Both the position numbers and the translations under genes were made by a program. 64,000 nt of DNA from Mesobacillus boroniphilus (GTDB taxonomy: Bacteria; Bacillota; Bacilli; Bacillales; Cytobacillaceae), in contig NZ_QTKX01000001.1 in NCBI RefSeq assembly GCF_018424685.1, positions 1,240,001-1,304,000 on the forward strand, written 5' to 3'. Positions 37,723-46,113 of the stretch are shown here, in pieces. Each line of letters starts with the position of its first letter. Position 1 is the first letter of the stretch. The notes under the pieces were generated by a model. The model had not been told where the DNA came from. It saw only the letters and a list, made by a program, of their open reading frames with translations, and ran no database searches.

Positions 37723-37750
37723 ACGCCCTAAAAATGCTTAGGGCGTTTTA
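37723..37750 (+). terminator. Rho-independent terminator
   Basis: ACGCCCTAA and TTAGGGCGT form a 9-bp perfect stem around a 6-nt loop, followed by TTTATT. It marks the left border of the acyl-CoA region. Confidence 0.85.
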
Positions 37751-37820
37751 TTGTATTTTTAGAATATTTAGACTAATAGTTGAATATTTCAATATAAACG
37801 TTATAATAAAGTTAACAGTA

Positions 37821-37840
37821 CATACTGACCGGTTAGTAGA
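37821..37840. promoter_or_regulatory. Palindromic operator 1 (putative TetR site)
   Basis: CATACTGACCGGTTAGTAGA: half-sites match at 7 of 10 positions around the ACCGGT centre. It lies 19 nt before the first SDR start and shares its core with three other sites in the region. Confidence 0.65.
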
Positions 37841-37859
37841 AATCTTTAGGGGGAATAAA

Positions 37860-38612
37860 ATGAGATTAGGAAACAAGACGGCAATCATTACTGGCGCTTC
37901 CAGCGGAATAGGACGTGCAACTGCACTTCGCTTTGCAGCTGAAGGAGCTCAGCTTGTGATCGCAGATGTAAACTGTGATGGCGGGCGAGAGACAGCTCAG
38001 CTTATTGAACAACAGGGAGGCAAAGCTCTTTTTATTGAGACAAATGTAAGCGATTCCAATCAGATGAAAGAACTCATTTCTGCAACTGTTGAAACCTACG
38101 GGAAGCTAGATATTCTCTTTAATAACGCAGGCATAGGCAATCCGGACGTTAGGAGCATTGATCTCGAGGAAGAGGATTGGGACCGGGTCATTGATATAAA
38201 TCTTAAAGGCGTTTTTCTCGGAATTAAGTATGCTGTTCCAGAACTGAAAAAGGCTGGTGGAGGAGCAATCATCAATACTTCAAGCTTGCTTGGGATCAAG
38301 GGTCAAAAATATCTTGCAGCTTACAACGCATCCAAGGCTGGCGTCATCCTGCTGACCAAAAATGCTTCGTTAGAATACGGCAAGGACTGTATCCGTGTAA
38401 ATGCAATTGCCCCGGGTGTTATCGATACGCAGATTATAGAAGGCTGGAAAAATGATGAGCGGAAATGGCCCCTCATTTCGAGGGCTAATGCTTTAGGCAG
38501 AATCGGAACACCTGATGAAGTCGCTAATGCGGTCCTATTCCTTGCCTCCGATGAAGCTTCTTTTATTACTGGTGCCACTTTGTCAGTCGACGGCGGTGGA
38601 CTGACATTTTAG
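37860..38612 (+). CDS. SDR family oxidoreductase
   Basis: A 250-residue classical short-chain dehydrogenase/reductase. NAD(P) motif TGASSGIGRA at about 12-21, NNAG in LFNNAGIGN, catalytic Ser in INTSSLLG, YNASK (Tyr/Lys) and the PG turn IAPGVIDT. It probably oxidises or reduces a hydroxyacyl or keto intermediate of the cluster. The ATG at 37860 behind TTTAGGGGG was chosen; longer upstream frame has no ribosome site. Starts the catabolic region under operator 1; acyl-CoA ligase gene follows by 40 nt. Confidence 0.92.
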   Translation: MRLGNKTAIITGASSGIGRATALRFAAEGAQLVIADVNCDGGRETAQLIEQQGGKALFIETNVSDSNQMKELISATVETYGKLDILFNNAGIGNPDVRSIDLEEEDWDRVIDINLKGVFLGIKYAVPELKKAGGGAIINTSSLLGIKGQKYLAAYNASKAGVILLTKNASLEYGKDCIRVNAIAPGVIDTQIIEGWKNDERKWPLISRANALGRIGTPDEVANAVLFLASDEASFITGATLSVDGGGLTF

Positions 38613-38652
38613 CCATATACACTTAAGTTAAATTTTGAATGGGGGAAATTAA

Positions 38653-40266
38653 ATGAGCGAGAAAAATGCCTGGCTTTCCAAGTATCCTGACTCCATTGCA
38701 TCCACGATCAATATTCCAGAAAAATCTTTGCCGCAAATGCTTCGAGAATCAGCAGAGAAGTATCCTCATAACAATGCTTTATCCTTCTATGGCAGAAAAG
38801 TCACCTATGAACAATTGTCCCAGGCTGTGACACATTTTGCTTCAGCACTGCAAAACAGAGGAATGGAGGCTGGAGACAGGGTTGCCATCATGCTTCCGAA
38901 CTGCCCTCAATATATAATTTCATATTTTGGTATATTGACCACAGGAGCAATTGTCACCCAGGTTAATCCAATGTCCGTTGAAAGGGAGCTTGAATATATC
39001 CTCAATGATTCAGGTGCGGAGACCATTGTTGTATTTGATGCGCTATATGCCAAAGTTAAAAGTGTTCAGGCATCAACCAACCTTAGAAACATCATCGTTG
39101 TCAGTCTCCAGCCTTCTGGACATGAGTTTGTCCCAGATACAAAATTTGAAGTGTTTTTATCAGAAAGCAGCGGCAGGACATCAGTGGTGGATGTTGATCC
39201 TGCCGAGGATGTCGCTGTGCTGCAGTACACAGGCGGGACGACAGGAAGATCCAAGGGAGCGATGCTGACCCATCGGAATCTACTTGCCAATGTCCTGCAA
39301 TCCCATGAATTTTTCAAGAATGACATAAAACCTGGACAAGAACGCTCGTTGACTGTAATCCCTCTGTTCCACGTATTTGGAATGACGGCCTGTATGAATC
39401 TATCAATCTATACAGGGGCAGAAATTATTTTGCTGCCGCGCTTTGACCTGGAAGAGGTGTTGAATACGATTAAAAATGAGCAGCCAACTATGTTCCCGGG
39501 GGTCCCGACGATGTATGTCGCGATTACGAACCATCCAAAGGCAGAGGAGTATGGAATCGGCAGCATTGAAATTTGCAACAGCGGGAGCGCGCCAATGCCT
39601 GTAGAGCTATTAAAGGAATTCGAGAGAAAAACCGGTTCTAAGATTCTGGAAGGCTATGGCCTCTCGGAAGCATCTCCTACTACACACTGCAACCCAAGCT
39701 TTGCGGAAAGAAAAGCTGGCAGTGTCGGCATCGGCATGCCGTCAACAGAATACAAAATTGTCGACCTGGCAACAGGAACAGAAGAAGTACCAGCCGGAGA
39801 AATGGGCGAAGTAATCATCAAAGGCCCACAGGTTATGAAGGGCTACTGGAATATGCCAGAAGAGACGGCAAACACATTGAGGAATGGGTGGCTTTATACC
39901 GGAGATATCGCGAAGGTTGATGAAGAAGGATATCTATATATTGTCGACCGAAAAAAAGACTTGATTATCGCGAGCGGCTACAATATTTACCCACGTGATA
40001 TTGAGGAAGTATTATATGAACACCCAGCTGTACAAGAGGCCGTTGTCATTGGCGTACCGGATGAATATCGTGGTGAGGCAGTCAAAGCAGTGATCGTGCT
40101 AAAAGCCGAAAAGGAAGCAGATGAAGCTCAGATCAAGGAATTTTGCCGACAAAATATGGCTGCATACAAGATTCCAAACGTGGTCGAATTCCGTGAACAA
40201 CTGCCAAAGACAAGTGTGGGGAAGATTTTACGGAGAGCCCTGAGAGAAGAAGTAAAAAGTAAATAA
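38653..40266 (+). CDS. Long-chain acyl-CoA synthetase (AMP-forming)
   Basis: A 537-residue ANL-superfamily ligase that activates a carboxylic acid to its CoA ester through an acyl-AMP. The P-loop motif YTGGTTGRSKGAMLTH, the A5 EGYGLSEASPTTH, the A7 LYTGDIAKVDEEGY, the A8 hinge DRKKDLIIASGYNIYPRD and the A10 lysine in PKTSVGKILRR are all present. Substrate class is probably medium- or long-chain fatty acid. ATG behind GGGGGAAA; likely operon with the preceding SDR. Confidence 0.94.
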   Translation: MSEKNAWLSKYPDSIASTINIPEKSLPQMLRESAEKYPHNNALSFYGRKVTYEQLSQAVTHFASALQNRGMEAGDRVAIMLPNCPQYIISYFGILTTGAIVTQVNPMSVERELEYILNDSGAETIVVFDALYAKVKSVQASTNLRNIIVVSLQPSGHEFVPDTKFEVFLSESSGRTSVVDVDPAEDVAVLQYTGGTTGRSKGAMLTHRNLLANVLQSHEFFKNDIKPGQERSLTVIPLFHVFGMTACMNLSIYTGAEIILLPRFDLEEVLNTIKNEQPTMFPGVPTMYVAITNHPKAEEYGIGSIEICNSGSAPMPVELLKEFERKTGSKILEGYGLSEASPTTHCNPSFAERKAGSVGIGMPSTEYKIVDLATGTEEVPAGEMGEVIIKGPQVMKGYWNMPEETANTLRNGWLYTGDIAKVDEEGYLYIVDRKKDLIIASGYNIYPRDIEEVLYEHPAVQEAVVIGVPDEYRGEAVKAVIVLKAEKEADEAQIKEFCRQNMAAYKIPNVVEFREQLPKTSVGKILRRALREEVKSK

Positions 40267-40344
40267 ATGCTTTAATCTCAATGGGACAGGGGGTAAAATA
40301 TGGTATAATTTTGTGCAGACTAGTAGGATTGCGAGGACAGCAAA

Positions 40345-40908
40345 GTGAAAGAAAAAATAACAGCACACAGCATTAAATTATTTGAGAAAAAAGGCTTCAG
40401 CGAGACATCTATCCAGGATATCGTTGACTCTCTTGGTGTGACAAAAGGTTCATTTTATTATTACTTTTCCAGCAAAGAAGAATTACTGATGGATATACAT
40501 CTCAGATATATTGACGAGTTATTAGGCCGTCAGGAAGAAATTCTCTCAGAACCGACAACAAGCAAGCAAAAATTGTTCGATATCGTTTATATGCTAATTA
40601 GCAGCATCAAATCCAAAGGGGCATCTGCAAAAATCTTTTTCAGGGAAATGCGTCACTTGAGTGATGACAGATTGGCACAAATTGTCGAGAAGCGGGACCA
40701 ATTCAGACTGAACGTGGAACTGCTGATTCGCAAGGGAATTGACAGTGGCGAATTCCGAAAGGATTTGAATCCCATCATCGTTACATTCGGGATACTCGGT
40801 GCTGCAAACTGGAGCTACCAGTGGTTCAATCCACTAGGAAAGGTTTCTGATCGGGAAGTAGCCGAGATTTTTGTCGAGATGATCCTAAAGGGAATCGAAG
40901 TCAATTGA
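40345..40908 (+). CDS. TetR/AcrR family transcriptional regulator
   Basis: A 187-residue TetR-type repressor. The N-terminal helix-turn-helix is SIQDIVDSLGVTKGSFYYYF (about 21-40) followed by SSKEELL. The C-terminal ligand domain likely senses an acyl-CoA or other pathway compound. GTG start. Its own TATAAT box is at 40304-40309. Four similar palindromes stand before genes in the surrounding 22 kb, making this protein the best candidate for their ligand-controlled repressor (inference). Confidence 0.92.
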   Translation: MKEKITAHSIKLFEKKGFSETSIQDIVDSLGVTKGSFYYYFSSKEELLMDIHLRYIDELLGRQEEILSEPTTSKQKLFDIVYMLISSIKSKGASAKIFFREMRHLSDDRLAQIVEKRDQFRLNVELLIRKGIDSGEFRKDLNPIIVTFGILGAANWSYQWFNPLGKVSDREVAEIFVEMILKGIEVN

Positions 40909-40916
40909 AGAATAAA

Positions 40917-40950
40917 ATAGAAAGAGGCTTATGCAAGCCGGGCCTTTTTC
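40917..40950 (+). terminator. Probable terminator after TetR gene
   Basis: AAAGAGGC pairs with GCCTTTTT (one G-U) and the inner GGCTT/AAGCC hairpin competes. A T run completes it. Weaker than others here. Confidence 0.5.
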
Positions 40951-40960
40951 TATGCCACTT

Positions 40961-40981
40961 ACATACCAACCGGTTAGTACG
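40961..40981. promoter_or_regulatory. Palindromic operator 2 (putative TetR site)
   Basis: CATACCAACCGGTTAGTACG (40962-40981): half-sites match at 8 of 10 positions. It stands 46 nt before the thioesterase start, just after the TetR gene, and is the closest to the consensus of the four. Confidence 0.75.
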
Positions 40982-41027
40982 AGAAAGATTCATCTGAAAA
41001 TACATCACATAGAAAGAGGGGAGATTA

Positions 41028-41429
41028 ATGCAGGAAATCCAGGTTCAAGCCAGATTTGGCGAGACGGACGCATTAGGACATATTAACAATACCAGTTATT
41101 TTGTCTATCTGGAGGAAGCAAGGATCCGTTTTTTTGAGTTATTAGGCTACAGCATGGAATTGAATGACTGGAAATTCATTTTAGCTTCTACGAAATGTGA
41201 TTTTGTCAGCCAGGGTTATTTCGACCAGCTATTAACTGTAAAAACTTATGTATCAAGAATTGGTTCAAAAAGCTTCCAGCTTGAACATGACATTGTTTGC
41301 TCGCAAACCCAGCAATTGATTGCAAAGGGAAACGCAATAATTGTTTACTATAATTTTGCAAACCAAAAGAGTGAGGCTTTGCCCGAATTGCTGAAAGAAG
41401 GACTGAAAAGCTATTTATTGCCCGTTTAA
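41028..41429 (+). CDS. Acyl-CoA thioesterase (4HBT hot-dog family)
   Basis: A 133-residue single hot-dog domain. The signature ETDALGHINNTSYFVYLEEA with the catalytic-Asp position (TDALGHINN) is typical of YbgC/4HBT thioesterases, which release free acid from acyl-CoA. ATG behind AGAGGGGAG. First gene of a tightly spaced run behind operator 2 (thioesterase, SDR, enoyl-CoA hydratase, MDR, PTE-like, MBL, ligase, R2lox). Confidence 0.9.
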   Translation: MQEIQVQARFGETDALGHINNTSYFVYLEEARIRFFELLGYSMELNDWKFILASTKCDFVSQGYFDQLLTVKTYVSRIGSKSFQLEHDIVCSQTQQLIAKGNAIIVYYNFANQKSEALPELLKEGLKSYLLPV

Positions 41430-41467
41430 ATAACTGAATATTCCGCATTTATCAGGAGGTGCTAGGA

Positions 41468-42247
41468 ATGAGATTCGCAGAAACGGTTGTTCTTGTTACA
41501 GGAGCCGGGAGCGGAATCGGAAAAGCGGCCGCTGCCCGGTTTGCCAGCGAAGGCGCAAAAGTAATATTGGTGGGGCGTACGAAATCTAAGCTTGAGAGAG
41601 CGGCAAAAGAAATAAATGAATACCATAAGCTTCCCAGGGCTGAAATCTTTCCAGCTGATGTAACCGATGAGGAAGATATTAAGGAGTTAGCAGAATACGT
41701 GGAGGAGCAATTTGGCGAATTGCATGTACTAGTCAATAATGCTGGCGGTTCGGTCCACTCAAAAATCCTGGACACCTCAGCCAGTGATTGGGACTTTGTA
41801 CAAAATACAAATTTAAAAAGTGTTTTCCTGGTCTCGAAAACGCTAGGAAAGCTAATGGCACAAAGTGCAGAGAAGGAAGGAGGTTATCCTCAAAATAGTT
41901 CGATCGTGAATGTAGCCAGTTTATCCGGACACCAGGCAGGAGCCCATATCCCCCATTATAGCGCAGCCAAAGCTGGTGTCATCAATTTTACAAAAGCATT
42001 GGCATTGGAATTGTCCCCATTCGGGATCAGGGTCAATTCAGTATCACCTGGCTTCGTGGAAACTCCACTGACTGAGCAGGGTATGAAGAATGAACAATTT
42101 GTAAAAGCAATCAGAAAAAATACTGCCCTAAGGCGCGCTGGCAATCCAGATGAAATTGCGAATGTGATTGCTTTTGTCGCTTCACGAGAAGCTTCCTACA
42201 TGACGGGTTCTGACATTCTCGTTGATGGTGGCTGGTTGATTAAATAA
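41468..42247 (+). CDS. SDR family oxidoreductase
   Basis: A 259-residue classical SDR. TGAGSGIGKA cofactor motif, VNNAGGS, NVASLSGHQ with catalytic Ser, HYSAAKAG (Tyr/Lys) and SPGFVETPL. Resembles FabG/dienoyl-CoA-reductase-like members; substrate unknown. ATG at 41468 lies 7 nt after AGGAGGT. Part of the operon starting at 41028. Confidence 0.9.
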   Translation: MRFAETVVLVTGAGSGIGKAAAARFASEGAKVILVGRTKSKLERAAKEINEYHKLPRAEIFPADVTDEEDIKELAEYVEEQFGELHVLVNNAGGSVHSKILDTSASDWDFVQNTNLKSVFLVSKTLGKLMAQSAEKEGGYPQNSSIVNVASLSGHQAGAHIPHYSAAKAGVINFTKALALELSPFGIRVNSVSPGFVETPLTEQGMKNEQFVKAIRKNTALRRAGNPDEIANVIAFVASREASYMTGSDILVDGGWLIK

Positions 42248-42285
42248 GCTTATGATTCTATTAAATCCAAGAAAGGGTGATCTCT

Positions 42286-43077
42286 TTGACGAATGTTAAG
42301 ACGAGTGACCACTTGGTCATTAACAAAAATGGAGCAGTGCTTTCCTTGACCTTAAACAGACCCGAAAGCTTGAATGCCTTCAGCCCGGAAATGATTCTTA
42401 CATTGACGGATGCATTGAGAGAAGCACAGAACGACCCGGAGGTAAAGGTAATCGTTTTGTCCGGGGCAGGCCGATCGTTCAGTGCTGGTGGCGATGTAAA
42501 AACGATGGGCCAGGCAAACGCGACCGGTGTTTATGACCATATTGGCAGACTGAATGAGTGTATCCTTGCAATGAAAGCTTTAGAGAAGCCAATCATTGCA
42601 GCTGTTCATGGTTTTGCTGCTGGGGCAGGCTTCAACCTTGCGCTTGCTTGTGACTTGATTGTATCTGCTGATGACAGTAAATTTGCGCTGAGTTTCTCGC
42701 AGGTAGGCCTTGTCTCTGATGGCGGGGGTTCTTATTTTGTCCCAAGACTCATAGGTCCACATCTCGCAAAGCAATTCATGTTCACTGCAGAACCAATTCC
42801 GGCAGAGCGTTTATACCAGCTCGGAGTCATAAACTTTCTCGTGCCTGCAGCAAAGTTACAGGATGAGACACTTAAGCTCGCCGTTCAGCTGGCAAATGGG
42901 CCGACTAGAGCATATGGAATGATTAAGAAGCTGGTCGACCATTCAATGACAGCAAGCCTGGAAGAAATTCTTGAGCAGGAAAGGATTACACAGACAATGA
43001 TGGTATCCACGGAAGATCATCAAGAAGGCATTGCAGCCTTTAAAGAAAAAAGAAAACCAAACTTTACAGGCAACTAA
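42286..43077 (+). CDS. Enoyl-CoA hydratase/isomerase
   Basis: A 263-residue crotonase-fold protein. Oxyanion-hole segments are GAGRSFSAGGDVK and HGFAAGAGFNLALACD. The acid/base Glu positions are not clear: near the second site the protein reads SFSQVGLVSDGGGSYF, so a hydratase versus isomerase call is open. TTG at 42286 is about 8 nt after GAAAGGG; a GTG within that site was rejected. Operon member. Confidence 0.9.
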   Translation: MTNVKTSDHLVINKNGAVLSLTLNRPESLNAFSPEMILTLTDALREAQNDPEVKVIVLSGAGRSFSAGGDVKTMGQANATGVYDHIGRLNECILAMKALEKPIIAAVHGFAAGAGFNLALACDLIVSADDSKFALSFSQVGLVSDGGGSYFVPRLIGPHLAKQFMFTAEPIPAERLYQLGVINFLVPAAKLQDETLKLAVQLANGPTRAYGMIKKLVDHSMTASLEEILEQERITQTMMVSTEDHQEGIAAFKEKRKPNFTGN

Positions 43078-43088
43078 GGAGGCAAATT

Positions 43089-44063
43089 ATGAAAGCTATT
43101 CAATTGAAAGAATTTGGCGGTCCAGAGGTACTCCAATTAGTAGAGTTGGAGCGCCAAGTTCCTACAGGTCATCAAGTATTAATTGAAGTCCATGCGATCG
43201 GTGTTAATTATGCGGACACAGCAAGAAGAGAAGGACAGTATGTGGTTCCTACTAAACTCCCGTTTATCCCTGGAGCAGAAATTGCGGGAGTTGTAGTCGA
43301 AACAGGAGAATCTGTAACAAATGTCCAGCCAGGTGACCGGATCGTTACCTTGATTGAATCAGGAGGTTACGCTGAATTTGCCCTGGCAGATAGCCGCGGG
43401 CTGATTCCTTTGCAGGATAATATGGGATTTGAGCAAGCAGTCGCACTCCCGCTTCAAGGTCTGAGCGCTTATCACATCCTGAAAACGATGGGACGTCTGG
43501 AAAAAGGTGAAACCGTGTTAATCCATGCAGCTGCTGGAGGAGTAGGCACCCTGGCTGTCCAACTAGCCAAGCTATCAGGCGCAAGCAAAGTCATAGCGAC
43601 TGCTAGCACAGAGGATAAACTTGCATTGGCCGCTGAAATGGGGGCGGATGTACTTGTGAATTACGCTGAACAAGGATGGGAGGAAAAGGTCCTGGAAGCC
43701 ACCGGCGGCAAAGGGGTCGATGTCGCACTCGAAATGGCAGGGGGCGAAATTTTCAATAAAACTTTGAAATGTCTTGCCACATTTGGGCGGCTGGTTATTT
43801 ATGGAGTTGCCAGCGGCGAGCAGAGCCGCTTTTATCCATCATCTTTGATGGCCAGGAACCAGTCTGTCATTGGGTTTTTCCTGCCTCAAATCATGAGGAA
43901 GCCAGCGTTGATTCAATCTAGCATGGCTGAAATGCTGGAGTATTTATCGAAGGGGCAATTAAAACTGACAATCGGTGGCGTATACTCGCTCGAGCAGGCA
44001 GCAGAAGTCCATCGACTTTTGCAATCACGGCAGACGAAGGGAAAGTTGATTCTAAAACCTTAA
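43089..44063 (+). CDS. MDR-family NADPH:quinone oxidoreductase-like protein
   Basis: A 324-residue medium-chain dehydrogenase/reductase without the zinc ligands, quinone-oxidoreductase type. Substrate domain about 1-120 and 270-324; Rossmann motif HAAAGGVGTLAVQLAK near 150. It may reduce an enone or enoyl thioester. ATG start behind AAGGAGG; 11 nt after the hydratase stop. Confidence 0.9.
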   Translation: MKAIQLKEFGGPEVLQLVELERQVPTGHQVLIEVHAIGVNYADTARREGQYVVPTKLPFIPGAEIAGVVVETGESVTNVQPGDRIVTLIESGGYAEFALADSRGLIPLQDNMGFEQAVALPLQGLSAYHILKTMGRLEKGETVLIHAAAGGVGTLAVQLAKLSGASKVIATASTEDKLALAAEMGADVLVNYAEQGWEEKVLEATGGKGVDVALEMAGGEIFNKTLKCLATFGRLVIYGVASGEQSRFYPSSLMARNQSVIGFFLPQIMRKPALIQSSMAEMLEYLSKGQLKLTIGGVYSLEQAAEVHRLLQSRQTKGKLILKP

Positions 44064-44078
44064 TAAGGGGTGTGCTAA

Positions 44079-45077
44079 ATGGCAACGATTAATACGGTAA
44101 CTGGTCCTATTAAAGCGGAGCAATTAGGGAAGACGCTGATTCATGAACACTTTATTTTTGGATATCCTGGTTTCCATGGGGATGTGACATTGGGTGGATT
44201 TAATGAAGAATCAGCTTTGAAAGAGGCAATCAACATTGCCAGGTACATTCAGAGTTTTGGTGTGAAGACAGTCGTTGATCCTACACCAAATGAATGTGGA
44301 AGGAACCCGGAATTTTTAAAGAAAATCTCGGAAGCTACGGGTCTCCAGATTATTTGTGCCACCGGTTACTATTACGAGGGTGAAGGGGCAACCCCTTATT
44401 TTAAGTTCAGGCAGGCATTAGGCACAGCGGAAGAAGAGATTTATGAAATGTTCAAGAAAGAGCTCACCGAGGGTATCGCAGGTTCCGGTGTAAAACCTGG
44501 GGTTATCAAGTTGGCGTCCAGCAAAGATGAAATCACAGAGTATGAAAAGATGTTTTTCCGTGCGGGCGCCCGTGTACAACAGGAAACTGGCGCAGTAATC
44601 CTCACCCACACCCAGGAAGGAACAATGGGACCTGAACAAGTCAGATTACTGATTGAACACGGAGCAGATCCTGGAAAAATCATCATCGGCCATATGTGTG
44701 GAAATACCGACCCCGAATATCATAAGCAAGTTCTGGACCAGGGCGTTCGGATTGGCCTGGATCGTTTCGGCATCCAGGGTATGGTAGGTGCACCTTTTGA
44801 CCATGAACGGGTACAGACTCTGCTGGCTTTACTAAATGAAGGCTACGAAGATCAAATTCTACTGGCACATGATACAGTGAATATCTGGCTCGGCCGCCCG
44901 CCTGTTATGCCAGAACAAGCAGCGAAGATCATGGAGAACTGGCAGCCAGGCCATATTTTTACCAATATTCTTCCACAGCTTAGGGAAAACGGAGTGTCTG
45001 AAACACAAATTGATAAGATGCTCGGCGGAAATGCAGTTGGACTTTTCACTGGAGCTCCTGCGAAGATAGTTTCCTAG
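44079..45077 (+). CDS. Phosphotriesterase-family metal-dependent hydrolase (possible lactonase)
   Basis: A 332-residue TIM-barrel amidohydrolase of the phosphotriesterase family. All six metal ligands are visible: His22 and His24 (HEH), the carbamylated Lys144 (GVIKLASS), His177 (LTHTQE), His205 (IGHMCG) and Asp265 (LAHDTV). Natural substrates of PTE-like lactonases are often gamma- or delta-lactones or acyl-homoserine lactones; here the operon context favours a lactone or cyclic ester over organophosphates. ATG behind AAGGGG, 15 nt after the MDR stop. Confidence 0.88.
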   Translation: MATINTVTGPIKAEQLGKTLIHEHFIFGYPGFHGDVTLGGFNEESALKEAINIARYIQSFGVKTVVDPTPNECGRNPEFLKKISEATGLQIICATGYYYEGEGATPYFKFRQALGTAEEEIYEMFKKELTEGIAGSGVKPGVIKLASSKDEITEYEKMFFRAGARVQQETGAVILTHTQEGTMGPEQVRLLIEHGADPGKIIIGHMCGNTDPEYHKQVLDQGVRIGLDRFGIQGMVGAPFDHERVQTLLALLNEGYEDQILLAHDTVNIWLGRPPVMPEQAAKIMENWQPGHIFTNILPQLRENGVSETQIDKMLGGNAVGLFTGAPAKIVS

Positions 45078-45126
45078 AAACAGTCTAAGAGCTGAATCAG
45101 ATTCTAATAGAAAGGGGCGATGACCT

Positions 45127-46071
45127 ATCCAAAAAATCATACCGCTGACACTGGATTCGCCTTTTTCTGAAGGGATTGTTGTCGTTTATGCCGTTCTTGG
45201 TGAAACTGCAACACTTGTGGATGCCGGGAATCCAGGCGAGAAATCCTTTTACCAGCTTAAATCTCTGTTAAAAGACCAAAAACTCAGTTTTAAAGACTTT
45301 GACCACATCATTTTGACCCATATGCATACGGACCATTCCGGTGGAGTCAGCCTGATTCAACAGGAAGCCGGCCTTCCCGTATATGTACATGACCTTGCCA
45401 GGCCTGTGGTTACTGGGGGAGAAACAGAATTTAATAGAATCAATCAATTTTTTAATGATTTTATCATGCGATGTGGTGCTGACCCTTCCGTTCATCAGCA
45501 TGCGCGCAGATACAAAGAGGAAATTTGGCGTGATGTCCATTATGTAAGTGAAGGTGATGATGTATACATAGGTGGAAAACCTTATATGGTAGTCCATGTT
45601 CCCGGCCATAGCCAGACGGATATTCTTCTGATAGACGAACAAAAGGGTATTACATTTGTCGGTGATCATATAATCCCGGAGCTGGCGGTCAACGCCTTTA
45701 TTGAACCTCCATTGCCAGGAAATAACCATCGTCCGGCTCCCTTGATCCAATATAGGGAATCACTGATCCGCTCAAGAGGCAGACAACTCGGAAAATGTTA
45801 TTCAGGACATGGAAAACCCTTCACACAGCACATTGAGCTCATTGATAAAAGATTAGCTCAGCAGGATGCACGCTGCCAGCAAATTGAGCAGGTTTTAAAA
45901 GAGCGTGATAAAAATGTTTACGAGATTTGCCAGGAGGTCTACCCACACTTAAAGGGTGGAATCGTTTTTCTTGGACTCTCCCAAATACAGGGTCATCTTG
46001 ATTTGATGGAAGCACGAAATGAGGTGATGAAAGTGGAAAGAGGTTCAATTTTTTATTATAAGCTGATCTGA
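45127..46071 (+). CDS. MBL-fold metallo-hydrolase (start codon disturbed)
   Basis: A metallo-beta-lactamase-fold hydrolase of about 314 residues. The zinc motif THMHTDHSGG, then HVPGHSQTD and VGDHIIP, are intact; the C-terminal part is LACTB2-like. The family-like N-terminus IQKIIPLTLDSPFSEGIVVVYAVLGETATLVDAG is open in this frame from 45127, but no ATG, GTG or TTG precedes it. The ATG at 45120, well placed after AAAGGGG, is one base out of frame; removing one T (45126) would give MTIQKII. The first normal start in frame is GTG 45217, which would drop 30 conserved residues. Hydrolyses esters, lactones or thioesters. Confidence 0.8.
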   Translation: MQKIIPLTLDSPFSEGIVVVYAVLGETATLVDAGNPGEKSFYQLKSLLKDQKLSFKDFDHIILTHMHTDHSGGVSLIQQEAGLPVYVHDLARPVVTGGETEFNRINQFFNDFIMRCGADPSVHQHARRYKEEIWRDVHYVSEGDDVYIGGKPYMVVHVPGHSQTDILLIDEQKGITFVGDHIIPELAVNAFIEPPLPGNNHRPAPLIQYRESLIRSRGRQLGKCYSGHGKPFTQHIELIDKRLAQQDARCQQIEQVLKERDKNVYEICQEVYPHLKGGIVFLGLSQIQGHLDLMEARNEVMKVERGSIFYYKLI

Positions 46072-46113
46072 TAGTTGCCAAAGCTTCTTATACTTTTAAC
46101 AGGAGAGGATTAA

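Noticed and set aside
40315..40331. Possible fifth TetR operator at the TetR promoter (GCAGACTAGTAGGATTG)
   Set aside because: Shares only the ACTAGT centre and a few flanking bases with the other four; too weak to list as a site.
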